Positions 50,919 through 59,073 of a stretch of 64,000 nucleotides of DNA are shown here, in pieces (the first letter of the stretch is position 1; each line of letters starts with the position of its first letter). Source of the DNA: Halanaerobium saccharolyticum subsp. saccharolyticum DSM 6643 (GTDB lineage: Bacteria; Bacillota; Halanaerobiia; Halanaerobiales; Halanaerobiaceae). The translations under genes and the position numbers were made by a program. The stretch spans positions 836,506 through 900,505 of the forward strand of contig NZ_CAUI01000005.1 in the NCBI RefSeq assembly GCF_000350165.1, given 5' to 3'. The notes under the pieces are model-generated. The model searched no databases. It was not told the DNA's origin and worked only from the letters and a program-made list of their open reading frames with translations.

Positions 50919-52469
50919 TTGAAAAACAATTTGCTTCTTGGAATAGATGCAGGAACTACAAAAATTAAAACAACTATTTATGATGAAAATGGAAATATAG
51001 TATCAAAAAATGAAGAAAAAAATCAACTTATTGATTATGGTGATGGAAGAGTAGAACAGGATATGGATTTATTATGGGATAAAGTTGCCAGGTGTATAAA
51101 TAATCTGCTGAAAAATAACAATATTGATGCTTCAAATATAAAAGCTATAGGTTTATCAGGACAAGGTGAGGGCTGCTGGTTAGTAGATGAATTAGGAAAT
51201 CCATCTGGAAATGCAATATTGTGGTCAGATAGTAGAGCCCAAATTGTTTCAGAAAATATAGCAAATGATAAAAAATTGTTATCTCTTTATCGTAAAAGCA
51301 CAGGATCATTTCCTTTTGCTGGAGCTCAAATCATTATTTTGAAATGGCTCGCTGCTAATAGACCAAAGCTGCTTAAAAAAAGCAAGCATTTATTTTTTGC
51401 TAAAGATTGGTTACGATTTAAGTTAACTGGGGAAGCAGCAATTGAATATACTGATGCATCTACTTCAATAATTGATTTGTCAGAAAAAAAAATAGCTTCA
51501 AAATTATTTAAAGAATTGCAAATTGATGATCACTTAAGATTATTACCTCAATTAAAAAAATCAGATCAAATTGCAGGATATATTAATAAAAAATCAGCGG
51601 TGGAAACAGGATTAAGTGAAGGTACACCTGTGATTGCTGGTTTGATGGATATTGTGGCAACAGCTTTGGGGACAGGTGCAGTTTCTAAAAATGATTGCTG
51701 CACTATTTTGGGGACAACCTGTTGTAATGAAATTGTTACCAACAAATTTGATCCAAAAGAAAAAAGTGTATCTGGTTATGAAATTCATGCACTGAATAAA
51801 AATTATTTAAATGTAATGGCTACAATGTCTGGGACTCCTAATTTAGATTGGTTTCTTGATAAATTTATGGAAGATATAGTTGAAAAATCTAGAAAAGAAA
51901 ACTTTGATTTATTCAATTTTTTAGAAGAAAAAATGAAAAATATAGAACCTGGATCAGGCGGGATAATATATCATCCGTATATTAGTCCATCAGGTGAGAG
52001 GGCTCCTTTTTCTGATAAAAATGCCTGTTCTCAATTTTTTGGTTTATCAACTAAGGCAACTAGATTTCATTTATTAAGAGCTGTTTATGAAGGAGTAGCG
52101 TATTCAATTAGAGATTGTTTGGATAACAGTCCTCAAGTTAAAAAAATATATTTAACTGGTGGTGGCGCTAAAAGTAAATTTTGGGCTCAAATAATATCAG
52201 ATGTAAGTGGGAAAGTAGTTTATAGAGTCGAAGATCCAGATCCAGCTTCAAGAGGGACTGCATTATTAGCTGGTTTAGCAGTAGGAGTTTATAGTGATAT
52301 AAATTCAGTTATAGAAAAGGTTAATAACATAAATGAAAAATTAGTTCCTAATTTGGAAAAACATAAACTTTATAGTAAGCTATATAAAATTTATTTAAAA
52401 TCAAGAAAATTAAATAAAGATTTATGGGAAGCAAGAGCAAAGCTTATGGAGAAAGGAGACATTTCATGA
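50919..52469 (+). CDS. FGGY-family carbohydrate kinase (unknown polyol or ketose)
   Basis: TTG start at 50919, seven bases after AGGAGG. The 516-residue protein has LGIDAGTTKIKTTIYDENGN at 5-24 with the phosphate loop, then GLSGQGEGCWLVDELG near 79-94 and ILWSDSRA near 101. It has DIVATALGTGAV near 243, ILGTTCCNE near 262 and LTGGGAKSKFWAQIISDV near 410 with the FGGY C-terminal signature. The GQGxGxWLxDxxG-ILWxDxRA pattern recalls the erythritol and threitol kinase group and xylulokinases. The substrate cannot be fixed. It would make the phosphorylated sugar that the class II aldolase gene at 58111 can cleave and that could act as inducer of the SorC regulator. Its end overlaps the next gene by four bases. 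Confidence 0.85.
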   Translation: MKNNLLLGIDAGTTKIKTTIYDENGNIVSKNEEKNQLIDYGDGRVEQDMDLLWDKVARCINNLLKNNNIDASNIKAIGLSGQGEGCWLVDELGNPSGNAILWSDSRAQIVSENIANDKKLLSLYRKSTGSFPFAGAQIIILKWLAANRPKLLKKSKHLFFAKDWLRFKLTGEAAIEYTDASTSIIDLSEKKIASKLFKELQIDDHLRLLPQLKKSDQIAGYINKKSAVETGLSEGTPVIAGLMDIVATALGTGAVSKNDCCTILGTTCCNEIVTNKFDPKEKSVSGYEIHALNKNYLNVMATMSGTPNLDWFLDKFMEDIVEKSRKENFDLFNFLEEKMKNIEPGSGGIIYHPYISPSGERAPFSDKNACSQFFGLSTKATRFHLLRAVYEGVAYSIRDCLDNSPQVKKIYLTGGGAKSKFWAQIISDVSGKVVYRVEDPDPASRGTALLAGLAVGVYSDINSVIEKVNNINEKLVPNLEKHKLYSKLYKIYLKSRKLNKDLWEARAKLMEKGDIS

Positions 52470-53503
52470 AATTAAAAACTTTATTAACAGCGGAGATAGA
52501 TAGTCAGCTTCTTCCTAGGATTAAAGAAATTTGTGATGTTAAGATTGAGGGGTGGGGCAAAAAGTTAAGAATTTTAAAAGAAGAAGAATTAATAGAACAT
52601 TTAGATGGCGTAGAGGTATTAATTACAAGTTATGATGATGTAACAGAAAATGTAATTAATAATGCCACTGATTTAAAACTTATTGCTTGTACAAGATCAA
52701 ATCCTGTAAATATTGATTGTGAAGCAGCTACAAAAAGAGGAATACCAGTTGTTTATACTCCAGGTCGTAATACTGACTGTACAGCTGAGTTTACAATTGC
52801 ATTAATGTTAAATATAGCAAATAAAATACCAATGGTTTATCAAGACCTTAAAAATGGTAAATATTTAGCAGAAGAGAAAAAAAATATTGAAGTAAAATCA
52901 GGATTAAAAGAAGATGTAACTTGGGCTTTAAATGGAGATAGTCCCTATGTTATTTATAAAGGAATGCAGCTAAAAGGTAAAAATCTTGGTATAGCAGGTT
53001 ATGGTGATATAGGTCAAAAGGTTGCTGTAATTGCTAGAGCATTAGGAATGAAGATATTAATTTATGATCCATATATATCAGAAGTAAAAATTAATGATAA
53101 TGTTCAAACAAAAGTTAGTTTTGAGAAATTAATCAAAGAATCTGATGTAATAAGTCCACATGTTAAAGTGGTAGAAGAAACTAGAAATATGTTTGGAACT
53201 GAAGAGTTTAAAAAAATGAAGGATACAGCCCTTTTTGTCAATACATCTAGAGGTGCAGTAGTTGATGAAAAAGCTCTAATTGATGCTTTAAGAAACGAAG
53301 AAATTGCCGGAGCAGCACTTGATGTTTATGAGAGTGAACCATTGGCTGAAAATCATCCTTTTATTACGGAATTAAATAATGTTGTAATAACTCCTCATTT
53401 AGGAGGCGCAACTTATCAAGCGATAACAAATCATACAATAATGGTTATTGAAGATTTAGAAAGATTTGCAGCAGGCAAAAAAATGGTTAATGTATATAAT
53501 TAA
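52466..53503 (+). CDS. D-isomer-specific 2-hydroxyacid dehydrogenase
   Basis: ATG at 52466 overlaps the kinase stop by four bases (ATGA) and has AAAGGAG upstream. The 345-residue protein has the family order: catalytic Arg region ACTRSNPVNIDCEAATKRGI near 77, NAD-binding GIAGYGDIGQKVAVIARALG near 170, NTSRGAVVDEKALIDALR near 254, the Glu in AALDVYESEPL near 276 and the catalytic His in TPHLGGATY near 303. It reduces a 2-keto acid or oxidises a 2-hydroxy acid with NAD(H). In this cluster it could reduce an aldehyde-derived acid made by the aldolase step, such as glycolate/glyoxylate or hydroxypyruvate; this is inference. Confidence 0.9.
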   Translation: MKLKTLLTAEIDSQLLPRIKEICDVKIEGWGKKLRILKEEELIEHLDGVEVLITSYDDVTENVINNATDLKLIACTRSNPVNIDCEAATKRGIPVVYTPGRNTDCTAEFTIALMLNIANKIPMVYQDLKNGKYLAEEKKNIEVKSGLKEDVTWALNGDSPYVIYKGMQLKGKNLGIAGYGDIGQKVAVIARALGMKILIYDPYISEVKINDNVQTKVSFEKLIKESDVISPHVKVVEETRNMFGTEEFKKMKDTALFVNTSRGAVVDEKALIDALRNEEIAGAALDVYESEPLAENHPFITELNNVVITPHLGGATYQAITNHTIMVIEDLERFAAGKKMVNVYN

Positions 53504-53518
53504 GGAGGATTTATAAAA

Positions 53519-54709
53519 ATGAAGAAAAAAAAGAAGATTGGTTTTTCATCTAGAGCAGTACACATAGGACATGAGCCTTGTCCAGAAACAGGAGCATTAG
53601 TTTCTCCAATATATCAAACTTCTACTTATACTTATGAGAATACAGAAGAAGCAGGAAAAATATTTTCTGGAGAAAAGTTTGGTTATTTATATGGTAGAGA
53701 TCACAGCCCAACCGAATTGCAGTTAGAAGAAAAAATTGCCTCATTAGAAAACGGAGAAGCTTGTAAAGCTTTTGCATCTGGAATGGCTGCTATTTCAGCA
53801 GTAGCATTTGCTTTATTAGAGTCTGGAGATCATGTGATTTGTGGTGATGTTGTTTATGGAGGAACATATGGGCTTTTCCATAAGGTTATGTCAAAGTATG
53901 ATGTTGAAGTGACTTATGTTGATACAAGTAATATTGAAAATATTGAAGCAGCTATTAGAGATAATACTAAATATTTGCATATTGAAACTCCAGCAAATCC
54001 TACTTTAAGATTAACAGATATTAAAAAAACAGCAAACTTATGCAAAAAACATGGCATTAAATTAGTTGTTGATAATACATTTATGACTCCCTATTATCAA
54101 AGGCCTTTAGATTTAGGTGCAGATATTGTTGTTCACAGTGCAACCAAATATATGGGAGGTCATGGAGATTTAATAGCTGGTGTTGTAGTTGGTTCAAAAG
54201 AATTCATTGAAGAGGGATTACATGAACCAGTAACAAAAATTGGTGGGCTAATTGCACCTTTTATAGCATTTTTACTTAAAAGAGGCTTACAAACTTTACC
54301 TGTTAGAATGGAAAAACATTCTAGCAATGCAATAAAAGTGGCTAAATTCTTAGAAGGACGACCAGAATTTAAAAAGGTTATTTTCCCTGGTTTAGAAAGT
54401 CATCCTCAACATCTCTTAGCAAAAGAACAAATGGGAGGTTCATTTGGAGCATTAATTTGTGTAGAAGTTGAAGGGGGTTTAGAAGCAGGTAGAAAATTAG
54501 TAGATAATTTAGAAATGATTTCTCTTGCTGTAAGTTTGGGCGATGTAGGTACTTTAGTCCAGCATCCTGCATCTATGACTCACAAATCTCTTCCTGTTGA
54601 AGAAAGAATAGAAAGTGGTATTACTGATGGATTAATTAGATTTTCAATAGGTATTGAAGATCCTGAAGATATTATTGAAGATATTGAACAAGCATTAGAA
54701 AAGTTATAA
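53519..54709 (+). CDS. Cys/Met-metabolism PLP-dependent enzyme (methionine gamma-lyase or cystathionine lyase-like)
   Basis: The 396-residue protein has FSSRAVHIGHEPCPETGALV at the start, YLYGRDHSPTELQLEEKIAS near 60 for the phosphate-binding tyrosine-arginine pair, ASGMAAISAVAFALLESGDH near 85 and YGGTYGLFHKV near 112. HIETPANPTL follows near 151, and VVHSATKYMGGHGDLIAGVV near 205 carries the PLP-binding Lys. YGGTY replaces the YGCTH form of typical methionine gamma-lyases, so the characteristic active-site cysteine is missing. It could be a cystathionine or O-acyl-homoserine lyase, or act on a sulfur-sugar conjugate. Its presence in a kinase-aldolase cluster is unusual. AGGAGG precedes the ATG by eight bases. 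Confidence 0.88.
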   Translation: MKKKKKIGFSSRAVHIGHEPCPETGALVSPIYQTSTYTYENTEEAGKIFSGEKFGYLYGRDHSPTELQLEEKIASLENGEACKAFASGMAAISAVAFALLESGDHVICGDVVYGGTYGLFHKVMSKYDVEVTYVDTSNIENIEAAIRDNTKYLHIETPANPTLRLTDIKKTANLCKKHGIKLVVDNTFMTPYYQRPLDLGADIVVHSATKYMGGHGDLIAGVVVGSKEFIEEGLHEPVTKIGGLIAPFIAFLLKRGLQTLPVRMEKHSSNAIKVAKFLEGRPEFKKVIFPGLESHPQHLLAKEQMGGSFGALICVEVEGGLEAGRKLVDNLEMISLAVSLGDVGTLVQHPASMTHKSLPVEERIESGITDGLIRFSIGIEDPEDIIEDIEQALEKL

Positions 54710-54721
54710 GGAGGACTAAAT

Positions 54722-55699
54722 ATGTCAGATAGAAAATATTCAGTTGGAATCTGGGCTTATGGAGGTTGTGGAGATAGATTTTCTGAAAATGGTTACCAAA
54801 AAAATAGAAGTTTTAAAGAAAAATTAGAATTAGCTGCAAAAACTAAAAATCTATCAGGGGTTGAAGTTCACTATAATGGTGATTTTAAAGATGATGATTT
54901 TGCAGAAGCAAAAAAATTAATTAAGTCTAGTGGCCTTCAAATAGCTGCAGTAGACTGTGAAACATTTGGGGATAGAAAATTTCGCAAGGGCGCTTTAACT
55001 TCAACTGATCCTAAAATAAGAAAAGATGCAGTTGAAATAGTTAAAAGAGCAGGGGAAGTTGCTAAAGAATTAAACGCTGCTGTTGTTAACTTATGGCCAG
55101 GAGCAGATGGATATGATTATTCTTTTCAACTTGATTACGAAAAAGAAATAGAATTAATGGTAAAATCTATAAAAGAAATAAGTAAAGCAAATCCGGATGT
55201 TAAATATTCTTTAGAATATAAGATTAAAGAACCTCGAATAAGATCTACAATCGGAACTGCTGCTAAAGCAACAGCTTTAATTAAAGATGCAGGAGTAGAT
55301 AACTTTGGAGTTACAATGGATTTTGGCCATTCTATGGTTGCAAGAGAAAATCCGGCAGAAGCATCAGCATTTCTAGATCGTTATAATTTACTTTATCATG
55401 TTCATCTCAATGATAATTCTCGAGACTGGGATGATGATTTAATAGTTAACACATATCACTTCTGGGAAACATTAGAATTAATATATTACTTAAAAAAATT
55501 AAATTACAATGGGTGGATCGGTCTTGATATGTCACCTAAAAGAGAAAATCAAATTGAAGCAGTAGAATATTCAATTGAAACCTTAGAAAGAATGTTTAAA
55601 TATATTGAAAAAATTGATGAAGAAAAATTGTTAGAATCATTAAAAGAACAAGATGTTTTAAAAGCACATAAATTAATTAATAAAGAAATCTTTATTTAA
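54722..55699 (+). CDS. Xylose-isomerase-like TIM-barrel sugar (phosphate) isomerase/epimerase
   Basis: A 325-residue AP-endonuclease-2/xylose-isomerase-like barrel. It begins YSVGIWAYGGCGDRFSENGY, with metal-ligand candidates in GVEVHYNGDF near 43, SLEYKIKEPRIRST near 160 with the Glu, VTMDFGHSMV near 195 with Asp and His, YHVHLNDNSRDWDDDLIVNT near 222 with the His-x-Asp pair and WIGLDMSPKRENQ near 265. These give the usual Glu-Asp-His-Glu/Asp Mn2+ site of sugar isomerases and ketose 3-epimerases. It probably converts an aldose to a ketose that the FGGY kinase then phosphorylates. It is the last gene before a hairpin terminator. Confidence 0.85.
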   Translation: MSDRKYSVGIWAYGGCGDRFSENGYQKNRSFKEKLELAAKTKNLSGVEVHYNGDFKDDDFAEAKKLIKSSGLQIAAVDCETFGDRKFRKGALTSTDPKIRKDAVEIVKRAGEVAKELNAAVVNLWPGADGYDYSFQLDYEKEIELMVKSIKEISKANPDVKYSLEYKIKEPRIRSTIGTAAKATALIKDAGVDNFGVTMDFGHSMVARENPAEASAFLDRYNLLYHVHLNDNSRDWDDDLIVNTYHFWETLELIYYLKKLNYNGWIGLDMSPKRENQIEAVEYSIETLERMFKYIEKIDEEKLLESLKEQDVLKAHKLINKEIFI

Positions 55700-55715
55700 A
55701 CCAACAAAATCAAAT

Positions 55716-55744
55716 AGAGCCAGTAAATGTAGTACTGGCTCTTA
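55716..55744 (+). terminator. Hairpin, probable (partial) terminator within the SorC cluster
   Basis: AGAGCCAGTA and TACTGGCTCT pair perfectly. The tract after it is TATCCCAAATTTTTT, not an immediate T run, so some read-through into the NhaC gene is likely. Confidence 0.7.
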
Positions 55745-55784
55745 TCCCAAATTTTTTCTAAATATTCAAAATAGGGGGTGAATA

Positions 55785-55814
55785 ATGTTTAGCCTTTGGT
55801 ATTATTTTATTTAG
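55785..55814 (+). CDS. Nine-codon leader open frame before the NhaC gene
   Basis: ATG at 55785 behind AGGGGGTG encodes MFSLWYYFI and TAG. It has a better binding site than many real genes but is very short and hydrophobic. It may be a leader peptide for attenuation, a start-site trap for control of translation of the antiporter, or a relic. Confidence 0.25.
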   Translation: MFSLWYYFI

Positions 55815-55851
55815 TCAAAATAAAAAACATAAAAATGAGAGGGGAAATAAA

Positions 55852-57192
55852 ATGTCTAAAAATAAAGGAAGATTAATCGGGTTAACACCATTAATTTTAT
55901 TCTTAGTTTTATTTGTGGGGACAGGACTAATAACGGGTGACTTTGATAATATGCCGCTTCTGGTAGCATTCTTTATTTCTGCAGGTTATGCACTTTTATT
56001 AAATAAAGAAGGGGAAAAACTATCTATTACTAAAAAAATAGATATGTTTATGAAAGGTGGAGGAGAACCAACTATTGTATTATTAGTTGTTATTTTCTTG
56101 CTTGCTGGAGCGTTTTATTCTGTAAATGATGCTATGGGCGCAGTAGAATCAACTGTTAATTTTGGTTTAACTATCTTGCCAACTAACTTTATTCTACCAG
56201 GTATCTTTGCGATCGGATGTATTATTTCATTTGCGATGGGTACATCAATGGGAACAGTAACTGCACTTGCACCAATAGCAGTTGGTGTAGCTGATCAAAC
56301 TGGAATTAGCATAGCACTTGCATTAGGAGTAGTTGTTGGTGGAGCTATGTTTGGTGACAACCTTTCTTTTGTATCTGATACAACGATTGCAGCTACGAGA
56401 ACTCAGGGAGTGGAATTAAGGGATAAATTTAAGATGAACTTCTTAATCGTACTACCAGCTGTAATTGTGACCCTGATAATTCTAATGTTTATTCCAATCA
56501 ATACTGCAGCAATTGATGTAGGAACATATTCTTTAGTTAATATCCTTCCTTATATTGGTGTAATAATTAGTGCACTAATTGGTCTTAATGTTATGGTAGT
56601 ATTAGTAATCGGAATTGGAATTGGAAGTATAGTTGGTCTTATTGGTGGATCATTTACTGTAATTGAACTCTTAGGATTTATTCAAAGAGGTATGGGCTGG
56701 ATGCAGAATTTAGCTATTATAGCTATGATCATCGGTGGTATTGTAGAATTGATGAAACATTATGGTGGTATAGACTATCTATTAAATAAAGTTACTGCAA
56801 ATATTAAATCTAAAAAAGGTGGAGAATTTGGAATTGCAATGCTTGTTAGTTTAATTGATATAGCAACTGCCAATAACACTATTTCTATAATAACTGCAGG
56901 TCCTTTAGCAAAAGATATATCTAAAGAATATGATATTGACCCAAGAAGAACAGCCAGTTTATTAGATATATTTTCAGCATCATTTCAAGGATTTATACCT
57001 TATGGTGGACAACTTTTAGTTGCTGCAGGTATAGGTGCAATATCACCAGTTAAGATAATGCCATTTACAATTTATCCAATCTTACTTTTTGTATTTGGAA
57101 GTCTGGCAATTATTCTTGGAATTCCGAACTTTAAAAATAAAGCAGAAGATTCATTTGCTGAAACAGATGAAAATATAGAGAATATAAAATAA
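55852..57192 (+). CDS. NhaC-family Na+/H+ antiporter or substrate-coupled carrier
   Basis: A 446-residue membrane protein with about 11 to 12 helices. It has VVIFLLAGAFYSVNDAMGAV, GCIISFAMGTSMGTVTALAP near 123-142 and GGAMFGDNLSFVSDTTIAAT near 162-181, the re-entrant GDN-LS-SDTT motif of NhaC. The family covers Na+/H+ antiporters and malate/lactate or amino acid-coupled Na+ carriers. Lying inside the SorC cluster between the isomerase and the SDR gene, it may carry the cluster's organic substrate or product rather than only sodium. The other NhaC gene at 59074 stands outside the cluster. GAGGGG lies before the ATG. Confidence 0.9.
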   Translation: MSKNKGRLIGLTPLILFLVLFVGTGLITGDFDNMPLLVAFFISAGYALLLNKEGEKLSITKKIDMFMKGGGEPTIVLLVVIFLLAGAFYSVNDAMGAVESTVNFGLTILPTNFILPGIFAIGCIISFAMGTSMGTVTALAPIAVGVADQTGISIALALGVVVGGAMFGDNLSFVSDTTIAATRTQGVELRDKFKMNFLIVLPAVIVTLIILMFIPINTAAIDVGTYSLVNILPYIGVIISALIGLNVMVVLVIGIGIGSIVGLIGGSFTVIELLGFIQRGMGWMQNLAIIAMIIGGIVELMKHYGGIDYLLNKVTANIKSKKGGEFGIAMLVSLIDIATANNTISIITAGPLAKDISKEYDIDPRRTASLLDIFSASFQGFIPYGGQLLVAAGIGAISPVKIMPFTIYPILLFVFGSLAIILGIPNFKNKAEDSFAETDENIENIK

Positions 57193-57221
57193 ATAAGTAA
57201 CTATTTTTAGGAGGATCTACA

Positions 57222-58004
57222 ATGTACACAATCGATTTAAAAGATAAGGTAGCAGTTGTTACTGGGGGTAACAGAGGAATCGGAAAGAGTATTGTGGAGA
57301 TATTGTTAAAAGCGGGCGCAAAAGTTGTTGTATATGATATGCAGGTAGACTCAGTTGAAGAATTAAAAAAAGAGTATGGAGAAGAAAATATTGCTGGCTA
57401 TGCAGGTAGTGTAACTGACAGTAAAGCAGTAGAAAAAATGACTACTGAAGTAGTTGAACATTTTGGTAGTTATGACCTACTTATTAATAATGCTGGCATT
57501 TCGACTATGGATTATGTAGTAGATATTAAGGAAGAAGACTGGGATAAAGTCATGGATGTAAATGCTAAAGGTGTATTTTTAGTTAGTCAGCAAGCTGCAA
57601 GACAAATGTTAAAGCAGGAAAATAGAGGTAAGATAATTAATATTTCTTCTCAGGCTGGGAAAAATGGATATCGAGGAATGGGCAATTATGTATCAAGTAA
57701 GCATGCTGTTTTAGGACTTACAAAAACTATGGCAGTTGAACTTGCCCCTGAACAAATTAATGTTAATGCAGTCTGCCCAGGTATAGTAGAAACTGAAATG
57801 AAGCATCGAGAAAGAGTTATTGGAGCAGAAGTTAGAGGTATGAAACCAGAAGAAATCGAAGCAGAAGATAATTCTCAGGTGCCTTTAGGTAGAACAGCTC
57901 AACCAGAAGAGATTGCTAAAGTAGTCCTTTTCTTAGCCTCAGAGATGGGAGATTATTTAACAGGTCAGGCAGTAAATGTAACTGGTGGTATGACAATGCA
58001 TTAA
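57222..58004 (+). CDS. SDR-family sugar or polyol dehydrogenase
   Basis: A 260-residue classical SDR with VAVVTGGNRGIGKSIVEILL near 9-28, DLLINNAGIST near 84, INISSQAGKNGYRG near 138 with the catalytic Ser, YVSSKHAVLGLTKTMAVELA near 155 with Tyr and Lys, and VNAVCPGIVETEM near 180. The C-terminus LTGQAVNVTGGMTMH matches sorbitol-6-phosphate or polyol dehydrogenase-like SDRs. Within the SorC cluster it would oxidise a polyol to a ketose or reduce a lactaldehyde-like product of the aldolase. AGGAGG lies before the ATG. It follows the NhaC gene by 29 bases, so co-transcription is likely. Confidence 0.9.
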   Translation: MYTIDLKDKVAVVTGGNRGIGKSIVEILLKAGAKVVVYDMQVDSVEELKKEYGEENIAGYAGSVTDSKAVEKMTTEVVEHFGSYDLLINNAGISTMDYVVDIKEEDWDKVMDVNAKGVFLVSQQAARQMLKQENRGKIINISSQAGKNGYRGMGNYVSSKHAVLGLTKTMAVELAPEQINVNAVCPGIVETEMKHRERVIGAEVRGMKPEEIEAEDNSQVPLGRTAQPEEIAKVVLFLASEMGDYLTGQAVNVTGGMTMH

Positions 58005-58110
58005 AAGCTAATAAATTGTAGTAATAATTAAATTAATATTTAAAGTAATTATACAACAATATATATAGTTTAAATCGAGCACTATTTGCTAAATAATAAG
58101 GAGGAATATA

Positions 58111-58764
58111 ATGAAATTAGAATTAGAAAGAATGAAAATTATGGAGTTTGGCAAGAAATTAGTAGATACCGGCCTGACTAAGGGGACAGGTGGTAACTTA
58201 AGTATTTATAACCCGGAAGAAGAATTAATGGCTATCAGCCCAACGGGAATCCCCTATTATGATATCAGATTAGAGGATATAGTGGTCATGGATCTTGAGG
58301 GTAATATAGTTGAAGGTGATAGACAGCCATCGAGTGAATATGAAATGCATAAAGTATTTTACGAAAAAAGAGATGATATATTTGCTGTAGTTCACTGTCA
58401 TTCAATTTATTCAACTACAATCTCAATCTTAAGAGAAGATTTACCTGCCTCTCATTACATGATTGCTTTAGCAGGGAAGAATGTCCGCTGTGCTGAATAT
58501 GCAACATATGGCTCTCCAGAACTGGCAGTAAACGCCTTTGAAGCTATGAAGGATAGATATGCTGTAATCCTGGCCAATCACGGCCTGCTGACTGGAGCAG
58601 ACTGTATAGAAAATGCATTTAACACTGCAGAAGAATTAGAATATGTAGCAGAAACATATTATAGAGCCAGAGCAATAGGAGAACCTGTGATTTTAGATGA
58701 TCAGGAAATGGAAAAAATGCAGGAAAAGTTTAAGCATTACGGACAGGCTAGAACAGAAAGTTAA
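58111..58764 (+). CDS. Class II aldolase, L-fuculose-phosphate aldolase-like
   Basis: A 217-residue zinc aldolase. LTKGTGGNLSIYNPEEELMA near 23-42 holds phosphate-binding residues, SPTGIPYYDI follows, and PSSEYEMHKVFYEKR near 72 has the catalytic Glu. AVVHCHSIYSTTISIL near 90-105 gives two zinc His, and ANHGLLTGADC near 152 the third. It would cleave a ketose 1-phosphate into DHAP and an aldehyde (lactaldehyde for fuculose, glycolaldehyde for ribulose or xylulose 1-phosphate). It is the last gene of the SorC cluster. Family members include FucA, RhaD-like and 5-deoxyribulose/methylthioribulose-phosphate aldolases, so the exact substrate is open. AGGAGG lies before the ATG. Confidence 0.9.
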   Translation: MKLELERMKIMEFGKKLVDTGLTKGTGGNLSIYNPEEELMAISPTGIPYYDIRLEDIVVMDLEGNIVEGDRQPSSEYEMHKVFYEKRDDIFAVVHCHSIYSTTISILREDLPASHYMIALAGKNVRCAEYATYGSPELAVNAFEAMKDRYAVILANHGLLTGADCIENAFNTAEELEYVAETYYRARAIGEPVILDDQEMEKMQEKFKHYGQARTES

Positions 58765-58789
58765 ATATATAAAATAAGATAAAACACCT

Positions 58790-58836
58790 AAGAGGTATGG
58801 GTTCTTAAATTTAAGAATCCATACCTCTTTTTTTAT
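58790..58836 (+). terminator. Strong rho-independent terminator ending the SorC cluster
   Basis: A 20-base arm AAGAGGTATGGGTTCTTAAA pairs with TTTAAGAATCCATACCTCTT (one G-T pair), with almost no loop, followed by a T run. It is the longest stem in the window. Confidence 0.95.
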
Positions 58837-59073
58837 TACTATTAATTATTATAACCAAATCAGAATAGAAATTTATCTAAACAAATAATTGGTCATCAGA
58901 TTATAAAACTAATATTTTTAAGTTAATTTTTTTAAAATAAAGGAATAAATATACTTATAAAGAATTAAGAATTAAGTAATAAAAGTATTTTATTTTAATA
59001 TCTTACTTTTCATAAGATTAATCGACAGAAAATTACAAAAGTATGCATTGATAGACATTAAGCTGCTATCAGC
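58837..59073. other. Intergenic AT-rich DNA with a small hairpin at the end of the convergent NhaC gene
   Basis: No gene is seen. ATTAAGCTG and CAGCTTAAT (59057-59078) form a perfect 9-base stem around CTAT, overlapping the stop codon of the - strand antiporter gene. A T run lies only on the + side, so it is a weak terminator for the - strand gene at best. Confidence 0.5.

Noticed and set aside
49978..52469. LsrR/LsrK-type autoinducer-2 system, since SorC regulator and FGGY kinase are adjacent
   Set aside because: No Lsr transporter, LsrF or LsrG is present, and the kinase motif GQGEGCWLVD resembles polyol/ketose kinases more than LsrK.
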